A DNA stretch of 32,311 bases, taken from NCBI GenBank assembly GCA_036397795.1, contig DASWIF010000065.1, positions 1-32,311 on the forward strand. The letters are read 5' to 3'. Under the pieces are notes generated by a model that searched no databases, had not been told where the DNA came from, and worked only from the letters and a program-made list of their open reading frames with translations. Positions 1 through 8,737 of this stretch are shown here, one piece after another. The translations under genes were made by a program, and so were the position numbers. Origin of the DNA: Candidatus Saccharimonadales bacterium. Lineage in GTDB: Bacteria > Patescibacteriota > Saccharimonadia > Saccharimonadales > DASWIF01. Every line of letters begins with the position of its first letter. Positions within the stretch are counted from its first letter, which is position 1.

Positions 1-1685
1 TCGATGTGTAAAATTGGCGATCCATCGGCCGGTTTGAGCAGATTTTTACTGGCAACCATGATATTGGCGGCCTCGTCTTGGGCTTCTTGACTAAGCGGCA
101 CGTGCACGGCCATTTGGTCGCCGTCGAAGTCGGCGTTAAAGCCCTTACAGACCAGCGGATGCAACTGAATGGCCTTACCCTCGATCAACTTGGGCTGGAA
201 GGCCTGGATACTCAGCCGGTGCAGGCTCGGCGCCCGGTTTAGCAACACGTACTTACCCTTTGTGACTTCATCTAGTGCGTCCCAGACGACGGTTTCGCCG
301 GCTTCGATCATGCGGGTCGCCGACTTAATGTTGTGGGCGAATTCGTTATCGATTAGATGGCCGATGACAAAGGGTTTGAACAGCTCCAAAGCCATCATCT
401 TGGGCAGGCCGCACTGATTGATATTAAGCTCTGGCCCGGAGACGATGACCGACCGACCGGAATAATCTACTCGTTTACCGAGTAGGTTCTGCCGGAACCG
501 GCCTTGTTTGCCCTTGAGCATATCGCTTAATGATTTCAGCCTTCGGCGGCCGCCGGTCGAGCTGACCGCCCGGCCACTGCGAGCGTTATTGTTATCAATT
601 AGGGCATCGACCGCCTCTTGCAGCATTCTCATCTCATTACGACGGATTACTTCCGGCGCTTTCAGATCAATCAATTTTTTGAGGCGGTTATTCCGGTTAA
701 TCACCCGGCGGTAGAGATCGTTAAGGTCCGATGTGGCAAACCGTCCACCGGTCAATTGAACCATCGGCCGCAGATCCGGCGGGATAACCGGCACGACCGT
801 CATGACCATTGAATTGGGTTTGATATCGGCCTGTTGCATGCTTTCTAACACCTTCAACCGTTTAACGATTTTCTTTTTGCGCTGCCCCCGGGTTTCTTCT
901 GATTCGGCGCCCAGTTCTTCGATCAATTTGTCCAGGTTGATGGCGTCTAACAGGGCTTTGAGAGCTTCACCGCCCATACCGACTTTTATTATCTGGCGAT
1001 ACTCGGCGGGCAAGTCGCGATAGTCCACTTCGCTCATCAGCCGTAACTCTTCCAAACTCTCTAGTTGGTCTTTTTTCTCGTTGTATTCTTGCATGGCTTC
1101 TTCCAGCTCCTTGGTTTGAGCTTCAGCCAGCGCTTTGATATCAGCCTCTTCGGCCTCGGCGGCTTTTTCGTAGCGGGTCTTAATCGCGGTCGAGTCAGCT
1201 TCGTTTTCGGCCGCCAAGTCTGCCAATAACTTGTCTCGTTTGTCAGTATCCGCAGACAACACGACATAACTGGCAAAATAAGCGATCCTCTCCAGGTTCT
1301 TGACCGTCATGCCGAGCAGGAGCCCCATAGCCGACGGCGTACCGCGCATAAACCAAATATGGGCCACCGGCGCGGCCAGGTTAATATGCCCCATACGTTC
1401 CCGACGGACGATCGATTTGGTGACGATTTCGCCTTTCTTATCAACCGCCATCTCCCGGTAGCGCACACCCTTTAGCTTGGCATCATGCGGGTTTAAGTCC
1501 TTGACTGGACCAAAGATTTTTTCACAAAAAAGACCATCCCGTTCCGGTTTCTGGGTACGGTAGTTGATCGTTTCCGGCTTGGTCACCTCGCCGTGCGACC
1601 AGGACAGAATGTCGTCGTCACTCGCGACCGATAACCGCACGGCGTTAAAATCAGATATGTCCCGGCTGTAGCTGTATCTAGTCAT
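1..1685 (-). CDS. rpoC: RNA polymerase beta' subunit (5' part, runs off window)
   Basis: Catalytic clamp subunit of RNA polymerase. About 561 N-terminal residues are present; the 3' end lies beyond base 1. The active-site motif NADFDGD is at residues 517-523 (Mg-binding Asp 519, 521, 523), and the bridge to it, with [18 protein letters not shown]-type sequence, is intact. The ATG at 1685 overlaps the rpoB stop by 8 nt, so the two are translationally coupled. Two oddities are visible. The N-terminal zinc domain (residues 62-89) aligns without gaps to the usual form, but the four zinc cysteines are P66, D68, V81 and K84. Residues about 145-215 form a charged, probably coiled-coil insertion that is absent from E. 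coli beta'. Identity is certain; whether the zinc domain still folds is unknown. Confidence 0.98.
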   Translation of the reverse strand, partial: MTRYSYSRDISDFNAVRLSVASDDDILSWSHGEVTKPETINYRTQKPERDGLFCEKIFGPVKDLNPHDAKLKGVRYREMAVDKKGEIVTKSIVRRERMGHINLAAPVAHIWFMRGTPSAMGLLLGMTVKNLERIAYFASYVVLSADTDKRDKLLADLAAENEADSTAIKTRYEKAAEAEEADIKALAEAQTKELEEAMQEYNEKKDQLESLEELRLMSEVDYRDLPAEYRQIIKVGMGGEALKALLDAINLDKLIEELGAESEETRGQRKKKIVKRLKVLESMQQADIKPNSMVMTVVPVIPPDLRPMVQLTGGRFATSDLNDLYRRVINRNNRLKKLIDLKAPEVIRRNEMRMLQEAVDALIDNNNARSGRAVSSTGGRRRLKSLSDMLKGKQGRFRQNLLGKRVDYSGRSVIVSGPELNINQCGLPKMMALELFKPFVIGHLIDNEFAHNIKSATRMIEAGETVVWDALDEVTKGKYVLLNRAPSLHRLSIQAFQPKLIEGKAIQLHPLVCKGFNADFDGDQMAVHVPLSQEAQDEAANIMVASKNLLKPADGSPILHI

Positions 1686-4600
1686 CTTTCTTACCCTTGG
1701 CTTTTTTGGCTTTAGCTTTGTCGTCGTCATCATCGCCGCCGCTGCCGTCTTCGGCTAGGGCAAACTCGTCCACCACGCTATCCGCCGTTACGTCTAGCGG
1801 TGTGGCCGTGTCCTCATCCGGTTTGACTTGAGGGCTGTGTTCGGCCACATTTTTAATCGATTCGGCCAACAAAGCCTCAGCATCAATTTGCTTAGCATCG
1901 CTTTCAATCAAATCAACCTTGAGACCCAAACCCTGTAACTCCTTGACCAGCACATTAAACGACTCTGGCACCTTCGGCCCGACGATTGGCTCTTTTTTGA
2001 TAATCGACTCGTAGGCTTTGGATCGGCCAAAGACGTCGTCGGATTTGATCGTTAGCATTTCCTGCAATGACGCGGCCGCGCCATAGGCTTCCAGACCCCA
2101 AACTTCCATTTCGCCAAAGCGTTGACCGCCGTTTTGGGCCTTTCCGCCCAAGGGCTGTTGGGTGACCATAGTGTAGGGACCGATCGACCGGGCATGGATC
2201 TTGTCAACCACCATGTGCTCCAGCTTCAGCATGTACATTGACCCCACTACCGAGTGCTGATTGAAGGCATCACCGCTGCGGCCGTCATATAGTTGGAATT
2301 TACCGTCTTCAGGCAAACCGGCCTGCTTCAGCAATTGTTTAATCTTATCGATGCTCACGCCGCTAAATGCCGGCGAGGCGACCTTCAGGCCCAACGTCCG
2401 CATAGCCATACCGAGGTGCGTCTCAAACACCTGGCCGATATTCATTCTTGATACCACACCGAGCGGGTTGAGCACGATATCAACCGGCGTGCCGTCGGCC
2501 ATAAATGGCATGTCTTCGGCTGGTAAGATCCGAGCAATTACGCCCTTGTTGCCGTGCCGGCCGGCTAGCTTATCGCCGACCTGGATTTTTCGCATTTGGG
2601 CCACAAACACTTGGATTTGCATGATCACACCGGCCTTAAGATCGTGGCCTTCGTCGCGGCTGAAAACTTTGACGCCGACGACCTTACCGTGCTTGCCGTT
2701 GCTCATTCGTTGGGAAGTATCTCTTACGTCTTTGGCTTTTTCGCCGAAGATGGCACGCAGCAAGCGTTCTTCGCTGGATAATTCCTGCTCGCCTTTTGGC
2801 GTAATCTTACCGACTAAGATATCACCTTGCCTGACTTCCGCCCCGACACGCACGATACCGTCTTCGTCGAGATGACGTAAACTTTCCTCCGACACGTTGG
2901 GGATATCGCGGGTGACGAGTTCGGGACCCAGCTTGGTCTCGCGAACTTCAGTCATATAATCAACGATATGGATGGAAGTGAAGGTGTCGTCCTTAACCAA
3001 CCGCTCGCTGATAACAATCGAGTCTTCAAAGTTAAATCCACCCCAGGGCATGAAAGCGACCAGGACATCCTTACCAATCGCCAGTTCGCCGCCTTCGATT
3101 GACATGCCTTCCGCCAGGATATCGCCTTCTTTGACCTTATCACCAGAATTGACTACCACCCGGTAATTGATATTCGTTCCTTCGTTACTCCGGACAAAAT
3201 GCGACGGCCGATAAGTCTTTCTGACCTTGGCGTACTTCACTACTACTTCGTCGGCCGTAGCTTTCTCAACCTTGCCGGCAGCTTCAGCTAAAATCAGTTG
3301 GCCAGTATTACGGGCGACCACGGCCTCCAGGCCGGTCCCAACAATTGGCGCCTCAGCCTGCAGCAGCGGTACTGCCTGTTTTTGCTGGTTGGCTCCGGTC
3401 AGGGAGCGAACGACATTATCTTTTTCGATAAACGGAATCAAACCGGCGTTGGCGCCGATAATCTGCGCTCGGGAAGCGTCCATGTGGGTCACATCGTCGG
3501 CGTCGGCTTCGCCGGTCACCAATCGGTTCCTGACGCTGACCCGTGATTCTATAAAATAGCCGTCATCGCTGGTTTCTGTACCCGCCCCGGTGATTACGGC
3601 GCTCTCTTCCTCGTAGGCGTCCATATAGACCACGTCATTGGTAACCCGCGACTTAACCGGAAAAGTGACACGCCCAGACTTGGCCAACTTGAGAGCGGCA
3701 GCCTTAGTTATTTGTTGGCCTTTTTTGACCACCACCTTGCCTTTGGCGTCCTTGAGGCCTTCTCGTGCAATGTGTCCGGCGGCGTCTTTGGCCGTCACGG
3801 CGTTAACTACCTTGCGATACGGCGTTTCCACGAAGCCGTACTCGTTTATCCGGGCGTGGGTGGCTAGGTTAAGTACCAATCCGATATTGCTGCCTTCCGG
3901 CGTTTCGACTGTACACATCCGGCCATAATGCGTGGCGTGAGCGTCGCGGACTTCAAACCCGGCTCGTTCTCGGCTCAAGCCACCGGGGCCCATTGAGCTT
4001 AAACGCCGCTTATGGGCCAATTCGCTGAGTGGATTGATCTGATCCATGAACTGGCTGAGTTGGGACGAAGCAAAAAATTCTCGTACGGCGGCCACAACCG
4101 GCCGGGCGTTGATCAGTTGGCTTGGAGTTACGGTTTCGATTTCCGACATTGACATCCGGTCTTTGGCGTTTCTCTCCATGCGTAACAGACCGATCCTAAA
4201 TTGCCGCTGGACCAGCTCGCCGACTAATTTCACGCGGCGATTGGCCAGGCTGTCGATGTCGTCTGGTAAATCCTGGGTGTTATTAAGCCGGATAATCTCA
4301 GCAATAATGGCGGTCAAATCTTCCAGCCGCATGGTGCGGTTCTTGATAGTATTGGGAACGTTCAAATCCAGCCGGTTGTTGATCTTGTAACGGCCGACAC
4401 GAGAAAAATCGAAACGCTTGAAACTAAAGAACATGTTTTCCAACAGACTTTTGGCATTTTCTACTGTCGCCAAATCACCAGGCCGCAGCCGGCGGTAAAC
4501 CTCGATTAAGGCGTCACCGGTTGAGCGGGACGGGTCCTTATCAAGCGTGGCGTCAATGAAGCTGGTCGCACCGCTGTCGACATGAGCAAACAAGTCCTTT

Positions 4601-5205
4601 ATTTGACTATTGTTACTATAGCCCAACGCTCTGAGCAGCGTCGTCACAGGAATCTTGCGGCGGCGGTCAATCTTGACATACATGGCGCCGTTATTGGCGG
4701 TTTCAAATTCTAACCAGGCACCACGGCCCGGAATAACTTTGGCACCATATAGACTGGTCGTACCGGACGTTTGAGCGGTAAAGAATACGCCCGCCGAACG
4801 GATGAGTTGGGATACGACCACCCGCTCTGAGCCGTTGATAACGAACGTCCCGCGGTCGGTCATCCAGGGATAGTCACCCAAATAAATTTCTTGTTCCTTG
4901 ACCTCACCAGTCACCTTGTTGATCAATTCAATCGTCGCCATCAGCGGCGCTTCATAGGTTATATTGTTGACTCTGGCCTCGATTTCCGAGATTTTTGGCG
5001 CCTCAAATCGGTGCGACTTAAAGTTCATCGACAACTTGATACCGGTATAATCTTCGATCGGATTGATTTCTTCGAAGATCTCGCTCAGGCCAAACTTGAC
5101 AAACCACTGCCAGGATGACAGTTGGTGTTCGATAAGGTTGTCTAATTTGACGGCTTCGTCGACTTTAGAATAATAAACACGCTCAGTCGTGGCGGATTTG
5201 GCCAT
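1678..5205 (-). CDS. rpoB: RNA polymerase beta subunit
   Basis: Beta subunit of RNA polymerase, 1175 aa, shorter than E. coli RpoB because the lineage-specific insertions are missing. The rifampicin pocket is conserved ([20 protein letters not shown], residues about 382-402): the positions equivalent to E. coli Q513, D516, H526, R529 and S531 are all wild type, while N518 is Ile. The [14 protein letters not shown] segment and the C-terminal clamp ([20 protein letters not shown]) are present. The C-terminus adds an acidic then lysine-rich tail ([20 protein letters not shown]) whose core recurs in L19 of this window. The start is fixed by an AGGGGG Shine-Dalgarno before the ATG. rpoC overlaps the stop. 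Confidence 0.99.
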   Translation of the reverse strand: MAKSATTERVYYSKVDEAVKLDNLIEHQLSSWQWFVKFGLSEIFEEINPIEDYTGIKLSMNFKSHRFEAPKISEIEARVNNITYEAPLMATIELINKVTGEVKEQEIYLGDYPWMTDRGTFVINGSERVVVSQLIRSAGVFFTAQTSGTTSLYGAKVIPGRGAWLEFETANNGAMYVKIDRRRKIPVTTLLRALGYSNNSQIKDLFAHVDSGATSFIDATLDKDPSRSTGDALIEVYRRLRPGDLATVENAKSLLENMFFSFKRFDFSRVGRYKINNRLDLNVPNTIKNRTMRLEDLTAIIAEIIRLNNTQDLPDDIDSLANRRVKLVGELVQRQFRIGLLRMERNAKDRMSMSEIETVTPSQLINARPVVAAVREFFASSQLSQFMDQINPLSELAHKRRLSSMGPGGLSRERAGFEVRDAHATHYGRMCTVETPEGSNIGLVLNLATHARINEYGFVETPYRKVVNAVTAKDAAGHIAREGLKDAKGKVVVKKGQQITKAAALKLAKSGRVTFPVKSRVTNDVVYMDAYEEESAVITGAGTETSDDGYFIESRVSVRNRLVTGEADADDVTHMDASRAQIIGANAGLIPFIEKDNVVRSLTGANQQKQAVPLLQAEAPIVGTGLEAVVARNTGQLILAEAAGKVEKATADEVVVKYAKVRKTYRPSHFVRSNEGTNINYRVVVNSGDKVKEGDILAEGMSIEGGELAIGKDVLVAFMPWGGFNFEDSIVISERLVKDDTFTSIHIVDYMTEVRETKLGPELVTRDIPNVSEESLRHLDEDGIVRVGAEVRQGDILVGKITPKGEQELSSEERLLRAIFGEKAKDVRDTSQRMSNGKHGKVVGVKVFSRDEGHDLKAGVIMQIQVFVAQMRKIQVGDKLAGRHGNKGVIARILPAEDMPFMADGTPVDIVLNPLGVVSRMNIGQVFETHLGMAMRTLGLKVASPAFSGVSIDKIKQLLKQAGLPEDGKFQLYDGRSGDAFNQHSVVGSMYMLKLEHMVVDKIHARSIGPYTMVTQQPLGGKAQNGGQRFGEMEVWGLEAYGAAASLQEMLTIKSDDVFGRSKAYESIIKKEPIVGPKVPESFNVLVKELQGLGLKVDLIESDAKQIDAEALLAESIKNVAEHSPQVKPDEDTATPLDVTADSVVDEFALAEDGSGGDDDDDKAKAKKAKGKKDD

Positions 5206-5238
5206 AAACCCCCTAATTTAAGAACTAACTAAAAATTG

Positions 5239-5244
5239 ATTATA
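5239..5244 (-). promoter_or_regulatory. Possible proximal rpoB -10 box
   Basis: A perfect TATAAT on the minus strand, about 34 nt before the rpoB ATG, in AT-rich sequence. No good -35 box is seen at 17 bp. It would give a short leader that still contains the AGGGGG ribosome-binding site. Confidence 0.4.
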
Positions 5245-5301
5245 AAGCCAGTATTTTTTATTTTCCTCGATCGAAGCCCATCTAAGACCGGCATCTTACA
5301 A

Positions 5302-5323
5302 TGTGCACTATTTTTGGTGCACA
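5302..5323. repeat. Inverted repeat with twin GTGCAC palindromes in the rpoB leader
   Basis: TGTGCAC, 8 nt, GTGCACA: a 7-bp inverted repeat whose arms each contain the palindrome GTGCAC. It lies between the two candidate rpoB promoters. No T-run follows on the minus strand that would make it a clear terminator; a protein-binding site or leader hairpin is possible. Confidence 0.45.
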
Positions 5324-5338
5324 CTAAAAATGCCCCTT

Positions 5339-5366
5339 AATCTACTTCAGCTGATTAGTTTGTCAA
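5339..5366 (-). promoter_or_regulatory. Candidate distal rpoB promoter
   Basis: TTGACA at 5361-5366 and TAGATT at 5339-5344 with a 16-bp spacer on the minus strand. The -35 is perfect and the -10 matches 4 of 6. It would give a leader of roughly 125 nt that includes the GTGCAC inverted repeat. Confidence 0.5.
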
Positions 5367-5386
5367 AAAAGTTCAGCCGAGTCAAG

Positions 5387-6019
5387 CTATTTGTTCGACC
5401 TATTCTTCAATTTTTTTTCGCGCTCGACCTCGTTGGTAATCACCGAGTCAATTAAGCCGTACTTCTTGGCCTCCTCGGCCGTCATGTAGTAATCCCGATC
5501 CATGTCGTCGTGGACTTTTTTCAATTTTTGCCCGGTGTGGCTGGCCATAATCTGTTCAGTCGTATTTTTAAGCTTTAGAATCTCCTGGGCGCCGATCTCG
5601 ATATCGCTGGCCGTACCTCTAAATCCGGACGTCGGCTGATGAATCATGATCTTGCTGTGCGGCAAAGCAAACCGTTTGCCTTTAGCGCCAGCCGCTAGCA
5701 GAACGGCGGCCGCGCTGGCGGCTATGCCAGTATTGATTGTCTGCACGTTCGGCTTGATGTATTGCATTGTGTCATAGATCGCAAACAGGTCATAGACACT
5801 GCCGCCCGGACTATTGATGTACAGATAAATATCTTTTTTGGGATCTTCATGAGCCAAAAACAACATCTGGGCAACGATTAGATTGGAGGTATGTTCGTTT
5901 ATTTCCGTGCCGAGGAAAATGATCCGTTCTTTTAACAGGCGCGAATAAATGTCATAGGCTCGTTCGCCCAAATTGGTTTGCTCGATAACAGTCGGAACCA
6001 GGATCGACGCGTTTCTCAT
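5387..6019 (-). CDS. clpP: ATP-dependent Clp protease proteolytic subunit
   Basis: Serine peptidase that forms the ClpP chamber, 210 aa from the chosen start. The triad is S102 (GIAAS), H127 (MIHQP) and D176 (MDRDYYM). The oligomerisation and handle segment ([10 protein letters not shown]) is present, and the tail is basic. An upstream in-frame ATG at 6049 was rejected because it sits inside the CIRCE operator and upstream of the -10 box; the ATG at 6019 follows TACAAT by 7 nt and gives the usual [14 protein letters not shown]-type start. The partner ATPase ClpC is encoded at 21412-23874 and carries a matching operator. tig lies just upstream on the same strand, but clpP has its own promoter. 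Confidence 0.98.
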   Translation of the reverse strand: MRNASILVPTVIEQTNLGERAYDIYSRLLKERIIFLGTEINEHTSNLIVAQMLFLAHEDPKKDIYLYINSPGGSVYDLFAIYDTMQYIKPNVQTINTGIAASAAAVLLAAGAKGKRFALPHSKIMIHQPTSGFRGTASDIEIGAQEILKLKNTTEQIMASHTGQKLKKVHDDMDRDYYMTAEEAKKYGLIDSVITNEVEREKKLKNRSNK

Positions 6020-6026
6020 TAGACTA

Positions 6027-6056
6027 ATTGTAGCGCACCAGGCTGGCACTCGTCAA
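6027..6056 (-). promoter_or_regulatory. clpP promoter
   Basis: Minus strand: TTGACG (6051-6056), 18-bp spacer, TACAAT (6027-6032). Only 7 nt separate the -10 box from the clpP ATG, so the predicted transcript has almost no 5' leader. The -35 lies in the CIRCE spacer and first base of the right arm, so a bound HrcA would block it. Confidence 0.75.
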
Positions 6057-6069
6057 GCTAGAGTGCCAA
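6043..6069. promoter_or_regulatory. CIRCE operator (HrcA site) of clpP
   Basis: Minus strand reads TTGGCACTC, 9 nt, GAGTGCCAG; the CIRCE consensus is TTAGCACTC-N9-GAGTGCTAA. The element starts right after the tig stop codon and covers the clpP -35. HrcA, the repressor that binds CIRCE, is not encoded in the window. Confidence 0.85.
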
Positions 6070-6070
6070 T

Positions 6071-7354
6071 CTAGTTTGAAGCGTACTCTGCTAGTTTATT
6101 CAGCGTCTTTTCCGTCAGTATCCGGCTAGCTACGTCTCGCCGGCCGTCTTCAGTGTCATAGTGGACTTGGGCATCCGGGCGCTGCTGCTGGCCTTTATAG
6201 AGGCTGATTCGTTGATCAATTTCTTCATCATTGACCGACAGCTGCTCGGCGTCAGCCACAGCGCTCAACACCAAGCCGATTTTAACCCGGCGCTCGGCCT
6301 GGGGATTAAGTTCGTCTTTGGCCCAGTCAGCTTCGGTTTTTCCGGCTTGTTCGAGATACTCTTTTAACGTCAATCCGCGGTAAACCAAATTATTGATAAA
6401 ATCCTGACGGATATGTTTGGCCTGTTCCTCCACCAAGGCCGGCGGCACGATCACCTGGCTTTTTTCGACCAATTCCTTGGCTAGGTCGTCTTTTAGCTTG
6501 TTATCGGCTTGTTCTAGTTTTTGGCTCAGCAACTGCGATTTAATATCGTCCCGCAGTGATTTAAGATCAGCCACCGGGCCGACCTGTTTGGCCCAATTAT
6601 CGTCGGCCTTGGGCAGGATAACTTCCTTAACGGTTTTGACTTTGACGTTAAACGCCACGGTTTTACCGGCCATCGGTTTGTGGCTGTAGCTAACGGGAAA
6701 CTTAACATCAAAGCTTTTGGTTTGACCGACTTTTAAGCCAATTAAATTCTTCTCAAAACCCGGTATGAAAGTATCGGATCCCAGCCTAAGCGGATAGTCT
6801 TTGCCGCTCGCGCCAGCGACGGCCTTGCCCTTGGCATCCTTGCCGTCAAAATCGATCCATACTTCGTCGTCTTTCTTGGCCGATCGTTTAACTTCGTTCT
6901 TTTGCGCCGTTCTTAGTCTCAAGTTCTCAATAACCTGATCAATTTCCTTGGAGCTGACTTCAGCTTTTTGGGCTTGTTTTCGGAATTTCTTGTAGTCGCC
7001 TAGCCCAACCGGCGGAATTATCTCTATCTCGGCTGTAAATTCAAGAACACTAAAAGGTACAAATTTTTTCAGTTCTATTTTGGGGTTTCTCAGCGGTCTG
7101 AGCTGTTTATCAATAACAGTCTCGGAGTATAAATGGTTGACTGCCTCTTCCAGCACCTCGCGCTGCAGAGCCTCGGACGTCAGTTGTTTTTCGACCACAC
7201 TGATTGGGGCCTTGCCCGGTCGGAAGCCGGGCGCCTTTACTTTGGCCTTGAGATTATCAAGTGTATGGTTTTTTATTTTTTTAAGATCAGCCTCATCGCC
7301 GCTAATGTGCAGCAATCGTCCGGTCTCGCTCGTCTCTTTTATCTCTACCTTCAT
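6071..7354 (-). CDS. tig: Trigger factor, ribosome-associated chaperone/PPIase
   Basis: Chaperone that docks at the ribosomal exit tunnel and shields nascent chains; 427 aa, normal length. The ribosome-binding loop GFRPGKAP is at residues 43-50. The FKBP-like PPIase domain (residues about 155-245, DEVWIDFDGK, PGFEKNLIGLKVGQ) is followed by the long helical C-terminal arms. The ATG at 7354 lies 9 nt after a TATAAT box with no Shine-Dalgarno between. It sits between hisS and clpP on the same strand, the usual tig-clp neighbourhood. Confidence 0.98.
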   Translation of the reverse strand: MKVEIKETSETGRLLHISGDEADLKKIKNHTLDNLKAKVKAPGFRPGKAPISVVEKQLTSEALQREVLEEAVNHLYSETVIDKQLRPLRNPKIELKKFVPFSVLEFTAEIEIIPPVGLGDYKKFRKQAQKAEVSSKEIDQVIENLRLRTAQKNEVKRSAKKDDEVWIDFDGKDAKGKAVAGASGKDYPLRLGSDTFIPGFEKNLIGLKVGQTKSFDVKFPVSYSHKPMAGKTVAFNVKVKTVKEVILPKADDNWAKQVGPVADLKSLRDDIKSQLLSQKLEQADNKLKDDLAKELVEKSQVIVPPALVEEQAKHIRQDFINNLVYRGLTLKEYLEQAGKTEADWAKDELNPQAERRVKIGLVLSAVADAEQLSVNDEEIDQRISLYKGQQQRPDAQVHYDTEDGRRDVASRILTEKTLNKLAEYASN

Positions 7355-7363
7355 AGGAGTGCG

Positions 7364-7369
7364 ATTATA
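7364..7369 (-). promoter_or_regulatory. tig -10 box (near-leaderless start)
   Basis: Perfect TATAAT on the minus strand, 9 nt from the tig ATG; TSS predicted 2-3 nt before the start codon. A weak TTGGTT lies 18 bp upstream as a possible -35. Confidence 0.65.
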
Positions 7370-7375
7370 ACAAGT

Positions 7376-7390
7376 GTTCTTTTAAAGAAC
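7376..7390. repeat. Perfect inverted repeat in the tig promoter
   Basis: GTTCTTT-T-AAAGAAC (7-1-7 bp), placed between the -10 and -35 region of tig, the position expected of an operator. The regulator is unknown. Confidence 0.5.
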
Positions 7391-7394
7391 CAAC

Positions 7395-7406
7395 CCTAAA
7401 TTTAGG
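7395..7406. repeat. 12-bp palindrome between hisS and tig
   Basis: CCTAAATTTAGG, a perfect palindrome 4 bp from the GTTCTTT inverted repeat, between the hisS stop and the tig promoter. It is too short and AT-rich to be a convincing terminator. Confidence 0.35.
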
Positions 7407-7415
7407 ATTAAGTGT

Positions 7416-8711
7416 CTACTTTTCTCTTTCGTCTTTTAGGATGCTGACTATTCTTTCAATCGAATGTTTGTCCTCCGTGCCAGATTCTAAATCTTTCAGC
7501 GTAAACTGCTCTGCGGCCAGTTCTTGCTCGCCCACAAACAAAGCAAAATGAATCTGTTTTTTCACGGCTGCCTTAATCTGTTTGTCCACGTCCCGTCCGG
7601 TGACGTCCACTGCCACGTTGACACCTTCATTTCTTAACAGTCCAGCCACACCGTTGGCTTGGCGCAAAACATCGCCGATAACTACCAGATAAACATCTGT
7701 CTCGCTGTTTAGCTCCGGCAGCAGCCTATGGGTTTCTAAAAAGTCGTGCAGCGTAACGTCGCCTAAGCCGAAACCGGCCGTCGGTAGATTTTCCACGCCA
7801 AACAGTCCCACCATGCCGTCGTAACGGCCGCCGCCAAAAATCGAGCGGTTATTGGTCTCGTCGCTGTCATAAATTTCAAACACGATATCGGTATAATAAT
7901 CAAATCCGCGCATTAAACTGACGTCGAACCGGGCGTTTTTGATATTACTTTCTTTGAGCAGCGTAAACAGCAATTGGACCTGGCGCATGGCTTTAGATTG
8001 CACCACTGATTCGGGCAGATCAGCCAGGCTTTTGGCCTCAATCAACTTGCGCAGCTTCTGATTGGATTGCTCATTGTCAAAAATCCCGGCGGCCTCCCGA
8101 TAAAAAGCGTCCTCTGGCATTTTATCTTGGCGGTCAAACAGCTTGGCCATTAAATTGGCCTGAACGACGTCCAGCTCCAGATAATCGGTAAAAATTAGAT
8201 CCATCAGCTTGCGACTGTTAATTCTGATTTGATACATGTCGTCACTGGCTCCGAATGAGCGCATTATGTCGGCGGCAATCATAATCAGCTCGAGCTCGGC
8301 GTCGATCTTATCGACGCCAAAGATATCGACATTTAGCTGCCAATGCTCCCGCGAACGCCCGCGCTGTGGCCGTTCATAACGCCACAAATTAGGAATCGAA
8401 TACCACCTGAGTGGATAGGCCAGCTCTTGGCGTTGGCCAGCTACCATCCGGCTTACCGTTGGCGTCATTTCCGGCCGGATTGCCACCTCCCGGCCGCCTC
8501 GATCGGTAAAGTTATACGTTTGTTGTTCGGCGATCTCCTCGCCGCTTTTAGCTCGATAAAGCTCCATTAGCTCCAAAATCGGCGCGTTATACTCTTCGTA
8601 GCCGTATTTTTCGACTATTTCCCGCCATTTATTGAACATCCACTTTTGGATGCGCTCATCCGGCGGATAAAAATCCCTGGTGCCTTTATACGGTTGAACT
8701 GCTAATGCCAT
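7416..8711 (-). CDS. hisS: Histidyl-tRNA synthetase
   Basis: Class II aminoacyl-tRNA synthetase charging tRNA-His; 431 aa. Motif 2 lies around residues 101-131 (RWYSIPNLWRYERPQRGRSR), the HisRS-specific RGFDYYT at 268-274, and motif 3 begins with GGGRYDGM at 293-300. The C-terminal anticodon-binding domain runs from about 335 to the end. The ATG lies 9 nt after a TATAAT box. The dut gene ends 26 nt upstream. Confidence 0.98.
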   Translation of the reverse strand: MALAVQPYKGTRDFYPPDERIQKWMFNKWREIVEKYGYEEYNAPILELMELYRAKSGEEIAEQQTYNFTDRGGREVAIRPEMTPTVSRMVAGQRQELAYPLRWYSIPNLWRYERPQRGRSREHWQLNVDIFGVDKIDAELELIMIAADIMRSFGASDDMYQIRINSRKLMDLIFTDYLELDVVQANLMAKLFDRQDKMPEDAFYREAAGIFDNEQSNQKLRKLIEAKSLADLPESVVQSKAMRQVQLLFTLLKESNIKNARFDVSLMRGFDYYTDIVFEIYDSDETNNRSIFGGGRYDGMVGLFGVENLPTAGFGLGDVTLHDFLETHRLLPELNSETDVYLVVIGDVLRQANGVAGLLRNEGVNVAVDVTGRDVDKQIKAAVKKQIHFALFVGEQELAAEQFTLKDLESGTEDKHSIERIVSILKDEREK

Positions 8712-8720
8712 TTGGAGGTG

Positions 8721-8726
8721 ATTATA
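8721..8726 (-). promoter_or_regulatory. hisS -10 box (near-leaderless start)
   Basis: Perfect TATAAT on the minus strand in the 26-nt gap after dut, 9 nt from the hisS ATG. No convincing -35. Confidence 0.6.
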
Positions 8727-8737
8727 ACAGAGAAAGG

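Noticed and set aside
2261-2875. 204-codon open frame antisense to rpoB, and many similar ones
   Set aside because: It lies wholly inside rpoB on the opposite strand, has low-complexity Ser/Pro/Ile-rich sequence typical of shadow frames, and no promoter or ribosome-binding site.
6020-6049. Upstream ATG of clpP adding ten residues
   Set aside because: It lies inside the CIRCE operator and before the -10 box, and the extra residues are not like ClpP.
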